23,235 nucleotides of DNA, from the NCBI GenBank assembly GCA_001953115.1, contig LSSL01004233.1, positions 1 to 23,235 of the forward strand, read 5' to 3'. The DNA comes from Smittium mucronatum (Eukaryota > Kickxellomycota > Harpellomycetes > Harpellales > Legeriomycetaceae). The notes beneath the pieces are model-generated. The model saw only the letters and a program-made list of their open reading frames with translations, was not told where the DNA came from and ran no database searches. The translations under genes were made by a program, and so were the position numbers. Below, piece by piece: positions 8,766-19,477 of the stretch (positions are counted from its first letter, which is position 1; the number at the start of each line of letters is the position of its first letter).

Positions 8766-9114
8766 TGTTACGTTTGGCTATATCATAATATTTACTTGTT
8801 TCCAATCAGAAAATGATATATTGATAGCCTTTTCTATAAAATGAATTTTTCACATCTTCATCTATCTAATGATATCTTTTACAACTAGGTTGGATAAACA
8901 GAACATAGTTCATTTTGAGATAGTTAATTTATTAATTGATATTGCGTATATTTAATTCAGCGAAGTCTAAAAAGAGACAATAAATATTTTTATAGTTTCT
9001 CTTCTATAGTGTAAATAGCTCAATTTGGGGGGGGGGGGGTTTAATCTCTCTCTTTCTTTAGCCTCGGCTTTTTGACCTTGGACTTTTAATAAATAATTGA
9101 AAAAAAATTTTCCA
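8766..9114 (+). repeat. Possible further LTR of the TGTTACG family
   Basis: It starts TGTTACGTTTGG and ends near TTTTCCA. Inside are a CT-rich block (TCTCTCTCTTTCTTTAGCC) and TTTTAATAAATAATTG, in the place of the CT-rich block and polyadenylation signal of the sister LTRs. It also contains a run of 13 G (9027-9039). There is no convincing similarity in the first half and no target-site duplication, so this is tentative. Confidence 0.3.
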
Positions 9115-10030
9115 TTTAAAAAATTAAATGGCACGAAATAGCCAACATGAGGAAAGAGTTATGCAAAAAAATAGTTCGAATTGGGATGATTTTAAAAAAA
9201 AATTATAATAATACATTAAATTACAATGGGTATTATGGAAAAAAAAAATTGAATGAAATAAACCAATTTTGCATGGATATTTCAATGCTGTATATGACCG
9301 CTTTGTTTTAATAAAAATATTTTTATCTGTAATAAAACCCCATTTTATCTATAAGTAAAATATTTATCATTTCAGCATTATCCAATCACGAAGCTATTGA
9401 AATATATAAGATATTTTATTTTAAAATAAACAGTTTATTTCCTTAAATATTGTAGTGATATTTATGTTATTTGAAAGTATTAAAGTTGAAATATAAATGT
9501 TTAAAACTCCATTAGGTTAAAGATTTATCGCGTAGTACTAAATCCAAAAATAGTTGGAATACATTTGGAAGATTTAAGGACATCAGTTAGCGCACATTTG
9601 ATATTCATGCGAGAAAAAAATAATTTAATTATGGGAATAATTTAAAAAATAAGTGAGACAAAGTTAGTATTCATCTAAAATAAATTGTTACAAAGTTGAG
9701 CTTCAGTCTATATATAGGTAACAGATATATGAATAAAAATAATTTAGGTAGATAGAAGGTAGGGAGACGAAGATGGTACATTAACATATACTATTTAAAT
9801 ATCTGTGTGATAAATTAATTAAACTAGCGAAATTATTTTATAAATATAGAATATAGATGGTATAAAATTAATTTATATTTATGAAACGGTATATATACTA
9901 ATGGGAAAAAAAGGGTATGCAAATAATTAAAATCGAAAAACTAAGTATTACAGCTTAAATCCATTTAGATACAGGTTAAATGTATTTATTAAGCAATTTT
10001 TAGCCTATAGAAAAAAAATTGGGATAAAAT
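9115..10030. other. AT-rich stretch without recognisable genes
   Basis: I see no coding motif, RNA gene or element end. From about 9540 isolated units such as TTGGAATACATTTGGAAG resemble the tandem array to the right and may be its eroded edge. Confidence 0.5.
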
Positions 10031-13000
10031 ATATATATTGATTAAATATATTTTAATGGCGGTTTGGGTACAGTTTTGATAGATTTGGGTAAGATTTGTT
10101 TGAAACTTGAATGACTTTGTAAATAATTATAAGACAATCGAGATAAATTTGGGATGCAGTTTTTATACTTGTTGTATATACTTTAGATACATTTACATAA
10201 GTTTATGTGCACATTTCCACTTTTTTTAATAAAATCATAATATGGTTAAGATACCATTCAAATAAAGTCGGAATAAAGTTAGGAAAAATTTTGTGTAAAA
10301 GTTGTTTAAAATCATGTTACAATGATATAGAACTATTATACATCTCATTTAGTTTTAAAAAAAGTCTTTATTCAATTTAAATATATTTGAGATACAATTA
10401 TTACGCATCTTTTATAAAATTTAAAATCAGTTATGATAATAATTAGATGCATATTGAAAACTGTTTGAATACAATTTTTATACATATATAATTCAGTTTT
10501 ATTACGTTATAAATACGCTTAATAATATTTGAATAAAATTTTTAAACATTTTGAATTATGTTTTTTATGTATTAATACAGTTTTGATACATTTTTAATAA
10601 ATATGCGATATTGTTTAAATATATTTATGATACTATTAATAAAATTTGCGATAATTTTATATAAATTTGGGATACGGGTGAATATATTTAGTATAAGGTT
10701 TGGTTAAATTTGGGATACGATTTGATTAAATTAGGGGTACTATTTGGACACGTTTTAGATACAGTTTGAATCTATTTGGTATAGATTTTGAATTCATTTT
10801 TAATACTGTTTGATACATTTGAGATAAAGTTTTTTACACTTTCAATACAATTTTATACATTTGGGATACTTTTTGAAAAAAATTATATTAATGTTTGTAT
10901 ACAATTGTTATTCATATGTAATACTGTTTGTATACATAAGGGTGTATTTTTTTACAGTTTATGTACAGTATGTATAAAAATTGAATTATGTTGTATTACG
11001 ATTTGAGTAAATTATGGATACTTTTTGAATTCATTTATAATACTATTTTAATACATTTGTGATACAGTTGATATACATTTGAGATATATTTTGAATCAAT
11101 AGGGGTTATGGTTTGAATAAATTTGAAGTACGATTTGTATACATTTCGGTTACTGTTTGAATAAATTTTAGATATCTTTTGAATAAGTATGAGATACTTT
11201 TGAATAAAATAGAGATAATATCAATATATATTTGTAATACAGTTTTTATACAAATTGTATTAGGATGAGATTCATTTTGAATATATTTGAAATAAATTCG
11301 GAATACAGTTAGTATATGTTTGTGTCACTTTTTTTTACATTTATGACACCTTATATATATATTTATTGTACCTTTTAAATATATTTATTTCGCTGCTGAA
11401 TACACTTTAGGTACAATTTAAATGCATATGTGATACTTTTTGAACACTTTTGTGATACATTTTGTATAAAATAAGGATACTGTTTGAATTCATTTTTGAT
11501 GTAATTTGTAAAAAAATTGTATTTAGATGTGATACTGTTTGTATAAAATTGGGTATACTTTATTACAATTTAAATAAAATTTGTATATAACTTTTATCAT
11601 CTGGTGACAAGATTTGACTACATAATGGTTACTGTTTGAGTTCATTTGAATAATATTTGAATATAATTATCATACAATTTGAATATATTTTTGAATTAAT
11701 TTGTGATACAGTTTGTATACGGTTTGTATTCTGATGTGATTTTTTTAGTATACAATGGATATAGTTTGTTACGGTTTGTATAAAATTTTTGTAAATTTTG
11801 AACTATGTTGTGATACGATTTGAATACATTATGGATACTGTTTGAATACATTTGGGACACAATTTGGATACATTTGGATACTATATATATATATTTACGA
11901 TGATTTTTTTATAAAATTTGGATTTAGATGTGTTGTATTTTGAATAAAATTTGGATACTATTTAAATGAATTTAGTATAATTTTTAAAGACATTGTGATA
12001 AATTTTGTATAAAATTGAGATTCAGACGCGTTTCATTTTTAATGCACTGGGATACATACGGGATACAGTCTGTATACAGTTGTGAAGCTTTTTTTTTATT
12101 CAGTTATGAAACTTTTTTTTTACACTTGTGACACTATTTAAATGCATGCTGGATACTCTGTGATTGTATATTTATGATAATTTTTGATTAAATTTAAGAT
12201 AAAGTTTGTGAAAATTCGGGATATATTTTGATTTCATACAAGATACTGTATGAATACATTTGGGATACCTTTTGAATAAATTACGGATATGTTTTGTTTA
12301 CATATGGGATACGGTTTGAAAAATTTTGGTATAATTTTTGAAAAAAATTATAATAATAATTTTATAATGTTGTTATTCATATGTGATAATGTTTGTATAC
12401 ATAAGGATATATTTTGTTACAATTTATGTACAGTAAGTATACAAATTGAATTATGTTGAGATAAAATTTGAATAAATTATGGATACTTTTTGAATTCAGT
12501 TTTCACACTGTTTGAATACATTTGGGATGAATTTGTATACATTTGCATACTGTTTGAATACATACTATATATATATATATATAGAATATTTGAAAAAATC
12601 TTTAAATACATTAGGGATACGATTTGAAAACACAAGTGATAATATTAATATACATTTTTAATACATTTTTTATGCAATTTTAATTATGTTGTGAGACTAT
12701 TTGAACATATTTAATATACTGTATGAATTCATTTGCGGTGCTTTCGAATAAATTTGGGGTATTTTTGGGGTATTATTTTATACATTTGAGGAAATTTTGG
12801 GTTACAATAAGTATAAAATTCGATTTTATTTGTGATATCTGTTTGAATACATTGGTCAAATTTTGTTTACATTTGAAATACTGTTTGAATAAATATTTAA
12901 TAACGTTTTAATATTTTTGGGATAAAGTTTGAGTTCGGTTTCGATGTTTTTTGAGAAAATTTGCTTTACAGAACTTTTACAGCAGAATAAAGTTTTGAGA

Positions 13001-13229
13001 TGGTTTTTATAAAATAGGATAACTTATTAAAATACCTTGAAGACAGTTCTGTTACTTTTTTAAAACAACTAATATAAGATTGAATAAAATTTCTGTACCT
13101 TTTGATTACAATTTTTGTACTGTTTAAATACAGTTTGGATGTATTGAGAATCTGTTTAATATATTATGCGCACAATTTGAATACAATCGGGATAAAGTCG
13201 CCTTACACATGAATAAATTTTAGAGACAG
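10031..13229 (+). repeat. Degenerate tandem array, basic unit about 10-12 bp
   Basis: About 3.2 kb built from variants of GATACATTTG and GATACTGTTTGAATACATTT, often in 21-23 bp dimers. The cleanest stretch is 11820-11880, where units of 10 to 12 bp follow one another directly. Most units carry RATAC followed by two to four bases and TTTG. The plus strand is T- and G-rich throughout. Units are too diverged for a young satellite, and all three frames are full of stops, so the two short ORFs inside (10788-11006, 12723-12911) are chance. A run of AT dinucleotides lies near 12565-12582. The right edge coincides with the insertion of the element at 13233. Confidence 0.8.
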
Positions 13230-13232
13230 TAG
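13230..13232. other. Left target-site copy TAG
   Basis: TAG flanks the left terminus of the element starting at 13233. An identical TAG (15991-15993) flanks the right terminus. A 3-bp TNN duplication is usual for PIF/Harbinger elements. Confidence 0.55.
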
Positions 13233-13560
13233 ATGCCCAGTGAAATAAGAGGTTTCAATCACATCTAAGTATTTTTTATCTAATAAGAAAAATTAATTAA
13301 TTTAGAATTATGATTTTAAATTATAATGAGAAATTCATAAATCATTGGATAAAATAATCAAATATTATGTTACTGAAATACATCCCGTTTTTTGAGAAAA
13401 ACACGTTATATTGATAAATTCGAGATCTTTTAAATAATAAGAAATTTTTGGATATAATTAGGATTTATCAAAAATCGCGTTTTTATAAAAATCGGTGTTT
13501 TTTTTACGCGAAAATACATTTTATTTGAGTTTTTAATATATCAACTTTATTTTTATCACC
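13233..13560 (+). repeat. Left TIR of the Harbinger-like element
   Basis: About 330 bp, diverged. Landmarks shared with the right TIR are GCCC(A/T)GTG at the end, ATCATTGGATAAAAT, AAAAACACGTTATATT (right: AAAAACGCGTTATATT) and TTTATCAAAAATCG. The inner limit is approximate. Confidence 0.65.
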
Positions 13561-13787
13561 AATTCTTTATTCAAAGTATTTTTTCAAATTATTTAGAATT
13601 ATTCTATAACTAAAGAGATGTATTGGATGATTAATTTTGATATATATAATTAAAAAATTGATTTTGAATAATGCGGAATACAATATATATATATGAATAT
13701 ATATATACATTAAGATTTTTTAACACATTTAGCTGATCTGAATTTTTTTAAGGAAAAATTTTAAAGAATAAAAAATATTATTTAAAT

Positions 13788-14809
13788 ATGTCTAATCCGA
13801 AATTTCAAAGACTCATAATTAGAGCCCAGAATATCGATGAATTATTAAATGGGGATTTTGAAGCAGAAAGCTTTTGATATTGAGCAAAATGAAACTGATT
13901 TTTATTTTGACTAACTTTATAGCGATTCTTTTAAGACCTTAATTAACTTAAATTTGAATGAATTTGATATATTATTTGATATTTTAAATCTTGATCTTTC
14001 TAGAATGAGAAGTACCAGGGAAAAAGGCCCAATCTATCAAGTAAATAATCATTACTACTTTATCTGTCTTTTTTGAAGATTTATTTAACTTAATCTACTA
14101 TCGGAATATCATTAAATATGAATACTATCCCAACAAAAAGACTTGTAAAAAGAATTACCGATTCTATCAAAGAAACTCTGAAAAAATATATCCTCGTTTG
14201 TGTAAAAAAATGACTACAGGAATCTTTAGGACTGAGCTTTTTTAATTAACAAAAGCAGCACCTGTAATAGATGCGTCTATAGAAGAGTTCTCTAGATTAG
14301 AATATTATTTTAGAGATTCAAAAGTTTTATTTTCGGGAAAACATAAATTATATTGCGTAAAAAGAGAATTTGATCATAGTCCGATGAAAGAATAACTATG
14401 GCGAGAAAAATAAAATATGGATTGATATATGCTTTTACATGTTATTGAGCAGAGTTCGTTTTTACAGAAAATATCTTCTAAAATCTCCAGAGGAAGCCAA
14501 CACAGATAGTAATCTGTACTTTTTTATAATAGCCGATTTAGGATAGATAGGATTGGATACATATATCCTGCAATTTTTGCAGTAAAGGGTTCTAACCTTA
14601 GCCAGATTGAACATTTAAACAATAAAAAATTATCTTCAGTTAGAATAATTTGTGAGAATTATTAATCCCATTTAAAGCAGCCCTGGGGCTATGCAAGGCT
14701 TAAAATAATAACAAATTTAGAATTTCATGAGGATATACATGATTTTTGCATATGTCTCACTAATTTTCACCTAAAGTTACATTCATTGAGAAGAATTTTG
14801 AACAGATAA
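13788..14809 (+). pseudogene. DDE_Tnp_4 (PIF/Harbinger-like) transposase, broken
   Basis: Cut-and-paste transposase remnant. It starts at ATG 13788 (MSNPKFQRLIIRAQ). An N-terminal region LNEFDILFDILNLDLSRMRS and SEYH further on fits the helix-turn-helix part. The catalytic core reads APVIDAS (first Asp, codon 14270-14272), VLFSGKHKLYCVKREFDHSP, the hallmark SGKHK...K.E stretch of this family, then IIADLG (second Asp, 14535-14537). RIICEN carries the Glu (14654-14656), followed by HLKQPWGYARLK and a C-terminal FHEDIHDFCICLTNFHLKLH. The gene ends at TAA 14807-14809. About 340 codons is the normal size. Several stops and at least three frame changes make it inactive, but all three catalytic acids survive. 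Confidence 0.85.
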
Positions 14810-15659
14810 ACCTATGAGTAAAAATCTAATCTTTTAAAAATTATATAATTAGTCATAAATAGTTTAATAATAAAACCCCTTTGTTTTAAACGATAGAATA
14901 AATTAATTTACAATCAGGTATTTAATAACTGAAAAAGCAATTCTCTTAAAAATAAAAGAACTTTTTATCTATATTTTATCTAATTTTTTTAATTATTAAA
15001 TGTAATTAATTAAATCTAATAAATTGATATGGGATGTGTTGTTGATTATTTTTTTTAAAAAAAATAGTTTATTTGCTTGAGGGTATACTTTTTAGCATTA
15101 CTCATAGTTCGCATATATATAAAAATTCAGCTTGATTTCATTTTCTTTTCACAGTTTTCTATAAATGGTATTGCATTTATAGTTCAATATTAAAATTATA
15201 AATATATAAAAATTAGTACTTTAAACTGAATTTATAATCACATCTATCAATATTTTTCTAAATAAACTGCATATTTCCGGTCGGTATCTATTATAAAAAG
15301 AATTTATGAAAAAAGTAAATCAAAAGAAATCGTTTAGCTAAAAACTTATAAATAAACATCATTTTTACCTATAGTACAGTTTATCGATAGTCGTGTTGCT
15401 TTCCATTATAATATTTTTAATCGATTATGGTTTAAAAGAGAAAAGAGGAAATAGAAAAATGGAAGGGTGAAGTAGGAGAAGTTAAAGGAAGGGTGAATAG
15501 GGAAGAGGGAAGATTTGACTTCATATAATTCTTTTTTTTAAAAAACAGAAAAAAGAAAGAACGAAATCATGTTTAATGAAAAACAGATCAAAAAATTTCG
15601 TTTTTTTTTATTGTGTCGTAATTTCAATTTATCCAATTGATAAATTTAATATATTTCGG
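14810..15659. other. Non-coding interior of the Harbinger-like element
   Basis: I see no second gene here, although PIF/Harbinger elements usually carry a Myb/SANT-like protein. A purine tract at 15434-15512 contains two copies of GGAAGGGTGAA (15461-15471 and 15487-15497). Confidence 0.5.
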
Positions 15660-15990
15660 GATAAATTTTGATTTAAATAATTTTGAACTGACACCGATAA
15701 ATATCATTTTTACAATAAAGTTTTTCTTTTTTCGATCAAAATTCGTTTTTTGATAAATTCGATTTTTCCCCAGAAATATATTGCTATTTAAAAAAATGCA
15801 AATATATGAATATAACGCGTTTTTTTCATAAAATTTATGTTGCTTCAATAACAACACGTTTTATCATTTTATCCAATGATCATTTAATAGTGTTTTTATA
15901 TTGATAATTTATATCTTAATTTAGTTATTAATATTTTATTTGGTAAAAATTCAAATGATTTAAACATTACCAGTTTTTGCACAGGGCGCC
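15660..15990 (-). repeat. Right TIR of the Harbinger-like element
   Basis: Reverse-complement partner of 13233-13560, diverged by substitutions and small indels. The open frame at 15857-15624 (minus strand) lies almost wholly in it and is Lys/Ile/Phe-rich chance coding. Confidence 0.65.
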
Positions 15991-15993
15991 TAG
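15991..15993. other. Right target-site copy TAG
   Basis: Matches the TAG at 13230-13232. Array-like sequence resumes right after it (AAATTTGGTTAACAG). Confidence 0.55.
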
Positions 15994-16015
15994 TGATGAG
16001 AAATTTGGTTAACAG

Positions 16016-16323
16016 TGTTACGCCAATCAGAAGCCAGAATTCAGAACTATTTACAAGGCCAATTAACTGCCGATATATCCAGCTGTCCAATGACATATCT
16101 TGCTATTTTATTGAACAAGTACAACATGAATTGATGACTAGCAGCAATTATATTGGTCGAAATGATCGAAAATCATTTCAAAAATAGATAATAGCATACC
16201 AGATAAATATTTTACATAGCTTTGATTTTAGTATAAATATTTTAGTTTATGACATTCCTTTTGAATCACTCCCTCTTATCTTGGCCTTTAATGTTTCAAT
16301 AAACTTTCTAAAGATACCTAGCA
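16016..16323 (+). repeat. Solo LTR of the TGTTACG gypsy family, with target-site duplication
   Basis: 308 bp from TGTTACGCCAATCAGAAGCC to ACCTAGCA, TG...CA. ACAG lies on both sides (16012-16015 and 16324-16327), a 4-bp target duplication; reading AACAG as 5 bp overlaps the last LTR base. There is no gag-pol next to it, so it is a solo LTR left by recombination. A CT-rich block precedes CAATAAACTTT (AATAAA at 16298-16303). From its first base the frame used by integrase in the other copies stays open for about 57 codons (to 16187). Confidence 0.8.
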
Positions 16324-16326
16324 ACA

Positions 16327-16505
16327 GTTGGGACAAAATCGGGAAAAAATTAGGATTCAGTTTTTACACTTTGATATATTTGTGATATACCTAGACAAAA
16401 ATTGAATAAATTTTGGATTCAGTTTCAATAAAGAATGGGTGCGTTTATAAAATAACTTAGAATAAGTTTAGATATATTTGATATAGATTGGTATACAGGT
16501 GCATT
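16327..16505 (+). repeat. Continuation of the GATACATTTG-type array
   Basis: Units such as TTGTGATATACC, GAATAAATTTTGGATTCAG and TTTGATATAGATTGGTATACAG continue the pattern of 10031-13229. The array was split by the Harbinger-like element and the solo LTR. Confidence 0.55.
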
Positions 16506-17487
16506 GCATTTTAAATCAATTTTTTTATTGTCGCTATTCTTACCATAAATTACTAGGCAGATGGAGTGTAATTTTTCTATGGTTTATTATTGGATAATAA
16601 TCTATATGATATTTTTATATAATCGACTAACTGGAGGGGTGGGGAGGGTTATGTTCATAGTATAGGTGTAGTGGAATTTTAGAATTAGAGTTATAATTTT
16701 TTTCCTTTGCATTTTATACTGCTAAAAAATAAAATATTATATTATAAACATGGGAGCACATGCAAATGTTTTCGTGAGGCTTTTTAAACTGGTTGAAGCT
16801 TTAAATATTACTACTTGCTTAATTTAATTTTTGGGATTTATTTCGAATGCTAATATAGAATAAGACCTCTATTCGGTATTTAAATTATAACTCCTTATTA
16901 AATGGTATCTGAAATTTTTTAAAAAATGAAAATGTTTTTATAAGTTATGTGATATGATATGATATGCATTCGTTTTCTTTTTCGTTTTTGCTTCAAATAT
17001 ATGAAATCAAAGAAATTTTTAATTTTACCTTCCTTGAATCATAAAATGATATCTTTTTAGATAATCATAGAGTTTATGATTGAGATCTAATATTATTTTA
17101 GCTAAATCAAATACCGGTTTTAATTTTTAATGATGATTTTTATTTGATAAAAAAATTTTGATTTAATTTTTAAAGTTATATATATTGCCCTATTGGATAC
17201 ATGTATATTTTTAGCCTACATGGTAAAATGATAAAACGATAAATATATTGATATTTTCGTTAATTTGTATGCGTGAGTTTTTCTCTTTTTTTTTCTTATC
17301 ACAAAATATTGTTACAGGGAATAGTCATTAAAAATTATTCTAAAAAAATATAAAAAAAGAATTATTTTTTTTTATTTTCGAAGAATTTACTTTTAGACTT
17401 TATAAAAGTGAAAAATAATACTAATAAAAAATTTAAAAGTAGTTGAAAAAATTCAAAAAAAATTCCTACCCAACTCGCTCCGCCGTT
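16506..17487. other. AT-rich stretch without recognisable genes
   Basis: No coding or structural RNA signal is seen. The one compositional oddity is GGAGGGGTGGGGAGGG (16633-16648), four closely spaced G-tracts in otherwise AT-rich DNA. A short ATGAT repeat lies near 16950-16965. Confidence 0.5.
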
Positions 17488-17910
17488 CTAGCAGCTCGGT
17501 ACCCACTGGATATTGGTTAAAAAGACCAGTGATACATTAATAACTTCCGGTATTAACGGGAAGAAATCACATATACCATCCGAAAATTTATCTGTTCCCA
17601 GTTCAATTATTTTTTTTGCGTTTTCAGCGCGGAGCTGACAAAAATCTTTTTTAGACCCCCCCCCTCCCAACCCAAATTTTTTTCCTATCTGCTCCTTCTG
17701 TGATATTTCAGGGTAAAAATAACTAAAGTTTTCATGAGAAATGATATTTTGAGGGTGATCTTTCTCAATTATATTTTCGACGACGTTAACCCATTTTTCC
17801 CACACTATAAAGTTGTGTTCAATTTTCTTAGGCACATTTTTTTTGCAAAAAGGGCAAAGGAATTTAAATTTATTGTCAATAATTTTTGCATTTACCAGGC
17901 TTTGAACCAT
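17488..17910 (-). pseudogene. Possible C-terminal zinc-finger tail of a non-LTR reverse transcriptase
   Basis: 140-codon open frame on the minus strand. Near its start it has FKFLCPFCKKNVPKKIEHNF, then IVWEKW. The CxxC...IEH....W pattern matches the CCHC finger at the C terminus of many non-LTR reverse transcriptases (usually C..C.....E.IEH.L..C..W), with the last Cys missing. A Gly run (coded by nine C on the plus strand, 17656-17664) interrupts the middle. The same frame extends upstream to about 18050 with stops (for example a stop two codons before the ATG), so the ORF start is not a true start. No RT core is visible. It could instead be an unrelated CxxC protein. Confidence 0.35.
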
Positions 17911-18325
17911 CCAAAACTAACCAATTCATATTTTTCCGATTTCCTGGAAGCCTATTAGTTGTTCTTGGTACAGGGACTATAGTTTGATCCAGATTACAGA
18001 ATTTTTTATTCTCCGATTTAGAGCCCATTTGTAAATTTTTAATCGGTTATAAAAAATTTTTATATCGGCATATAATTTTTAAAATAGAAAATCTTCTCTG
18101 GTTTTATAGTGTTTCTTCAGAAATTTTGGTGTTTACGTCACCCAAGTGGTCATACGATATCATCGGAGTTTTTGCAATTAAATCAGCAATCAATGCGTTC
18201 TAATTTCCCAATTTATGAAATACGCTCTCACGAATCACTTGTGTTTTTAATTACACTGATTTCATGTCAAATTAGTTTCTAAGAATTTCTATAGCGATTA
18301 ATTATTCTAATTTGACCGTTTTCAG
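17911..18325. other. No clear feature
   Basis: AT-rich. The part up to about 18050 may be the stop-ridden upstream continuation of the putative non-LTR tail on the minus strand. Some of it could belong to the left inverted-repeat arm, because its partner lies beyond the window and cannot be compared. Confidence 0.4.
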
Positions 18326-18970
18326 GACTATATTACTAAAAAAAATTCGACAAACGCATTTTCGACTAAACATTTAGCTCATTTTGTGATTGTTATTCTA
18401 TCCTATTTACATATTTAAAATCTAGAACAAAGTTATTTTTATCTATTTACTATCTTATATTCATTGGAGTTTACGTAATAGAAAATTTTACTACTGTATA
18501 AACTTAATACAAAAAATCTCGAATAAGTCAATTAATATATAAAAACCAATAGATATACATCCAAAATTTTGCCTATCCCCAGTTTCGCAGAATAATTTTG
18601 AGGATTTATGAAATTTATAATTCCTAAATAAATAAAATCCTGATAAGAAACGTGAATTATATTTGTTAACCAAATTAAAATATATTTCTAAGAAAGATCT
18701 GAGAACTGAGATATAACAAGTAAAGTCATATAAAAACAACTTGAGGATGGAATTTTAAAATATAAATATTTAAATCCCACGTTAAAAATCACGGAATCGA
18801 AAAATCAAAAAAAATAAGAAATGTCTGAGGTATGAAATTTTTATTTTATTCGCATATAAACTATATACTAAGAGCAGAAATTCACTATTAAAAATACGTT
18901 AAAACCACCCATATAAAACTATTCAAATATACCACAGATTTTAATACTTAATTGACATAAATCTTAATTC

Positions 18971-19207
18971 CCCCTTAACAACTATTCATACCCTCAGTCC
19001 CACCACCAATTTATGTATATGCACTTACCCTCGACCCCACGTATAATAATATTCTCATTGACCACCACTCTCTTATTTATATATACATACCTGCCCCCCC
19101 CCCCCAGCTTATGATAATATTCACACAAAAACCCCTCCCTATAATATTCATCATACCCCCCCCCCCCTCTTTTATAGCAATTAAAATAAATACACCCCCC
19201 CTCTCTA
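18971..19207 (-). repeat. G-run ladder in the left arm
   Basis: On the minus strand a series of G-tracts is spaced by AT-rich filler, including two runs of 12 (19094-19105 and 19156-19167) and one of 7 (19195-19201), plus shorter GGG/GGGG tracts. Related filler such as GAATATTAT recurs between runs, suggesting a decayed tandem repeat of about 50-60 bp. Confidence 0.6.
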
Positions 19208-19454
19208 ACTATTAGCATCCATACACACTCCATATATAAACATTGAAATTAACCATGCTAAATACATATTAGCTATTTTTATATTCATATAACCTTACCA
19301 CTTGTATTAATATATACATAAATTGCTCAAATAATATGATCATACTACAAATTTATTTATTACCTATATTAAATATTTTTTACATTTATTTTTCAGGCTA
19401 CAAAACTAGATTTTTAATGCTTTCCTCTATTCCAGATTAATAAAAACGCTTTTT

Positions 19455-19477
19455 TCAAGGTCAAGGTCAAGGTCGAG
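19455..19477 (+). repeat. Hexamer repeat (TCAAGG)3
   Basis: Three tandem TCAAGG units followed by TCGAG in the left arm. The mirror copy is at 22084-22106. It is GC-richer than its surroundings. Confidence 0.6.

Larger units (their letters stand above)
13233..15990 (+). mobile_element. Decayed PIF/Harbinger-like DNA transposon with long TIRs
   Basis: 2758-bp element cut into the tandem array. Left terminus ATGCCCAGTGAAA and right terminus (reverse complement) GGCGCCCTGTGCAAA are similar and sit beside TAG on both sides. Similarity continues inward at matched offsets: ATCATTGGATAAAAT lies 108 bp from the left end and 110 bp from the right end, and a TTTATCAAAAA(A/T)CG block lies about 238 bp in on both sides. 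One transposase pseudogene lies inside (13788-14809). The tandem-array sequence reads on smoothly if the element and one TAG are removed. Confidence 0.75.

Noticed and set aside
9128..9208. 26-codon ORF starting MARNSQHEERVM
   Set aside because: The first residues recall splicing factor Isy1 starts, but nothing after them fits and the frame closes at once.
10788..11006. 72-codon ORF in the tandem array
   Set aside because: Phe/Ile/Cys-rich translation of the array units; the same holds for 12723-12911.
10031..13229. CRISPR-like array
   Set aside because: No constant repeat with unique spacers of fixed length; units are 10-12 bp, abutting and degenerate, in a eukaryotic transposon setting.
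15993..16187. 64-codon ORF as an independent gene
   Set aside because: It lies almost wholly inside the solo LTR, and its frame equals the integrase-to-LTR phase of sister copies, so it is treated as part of that signal. The minus-strand ORF 15896-16096 opposite is a shadow.
17493..17504. AGCTCGGTACCC, identical to part of a common cloning polylinker
   Set aside because: Only 12 bases match and the flanks do not continue the polylinker, so chance is more likely than vector contamination.
18994..19233. 79-codon ORF present in both arms as a gene
   Set aside because: Its two copies are simply the inverted repeat. The sequence is a translation of G-runs and TAT filler, with no motif and low complexity. 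The 82-codon ORF (18491-18739, 22822-23070) is likewise unsupported.
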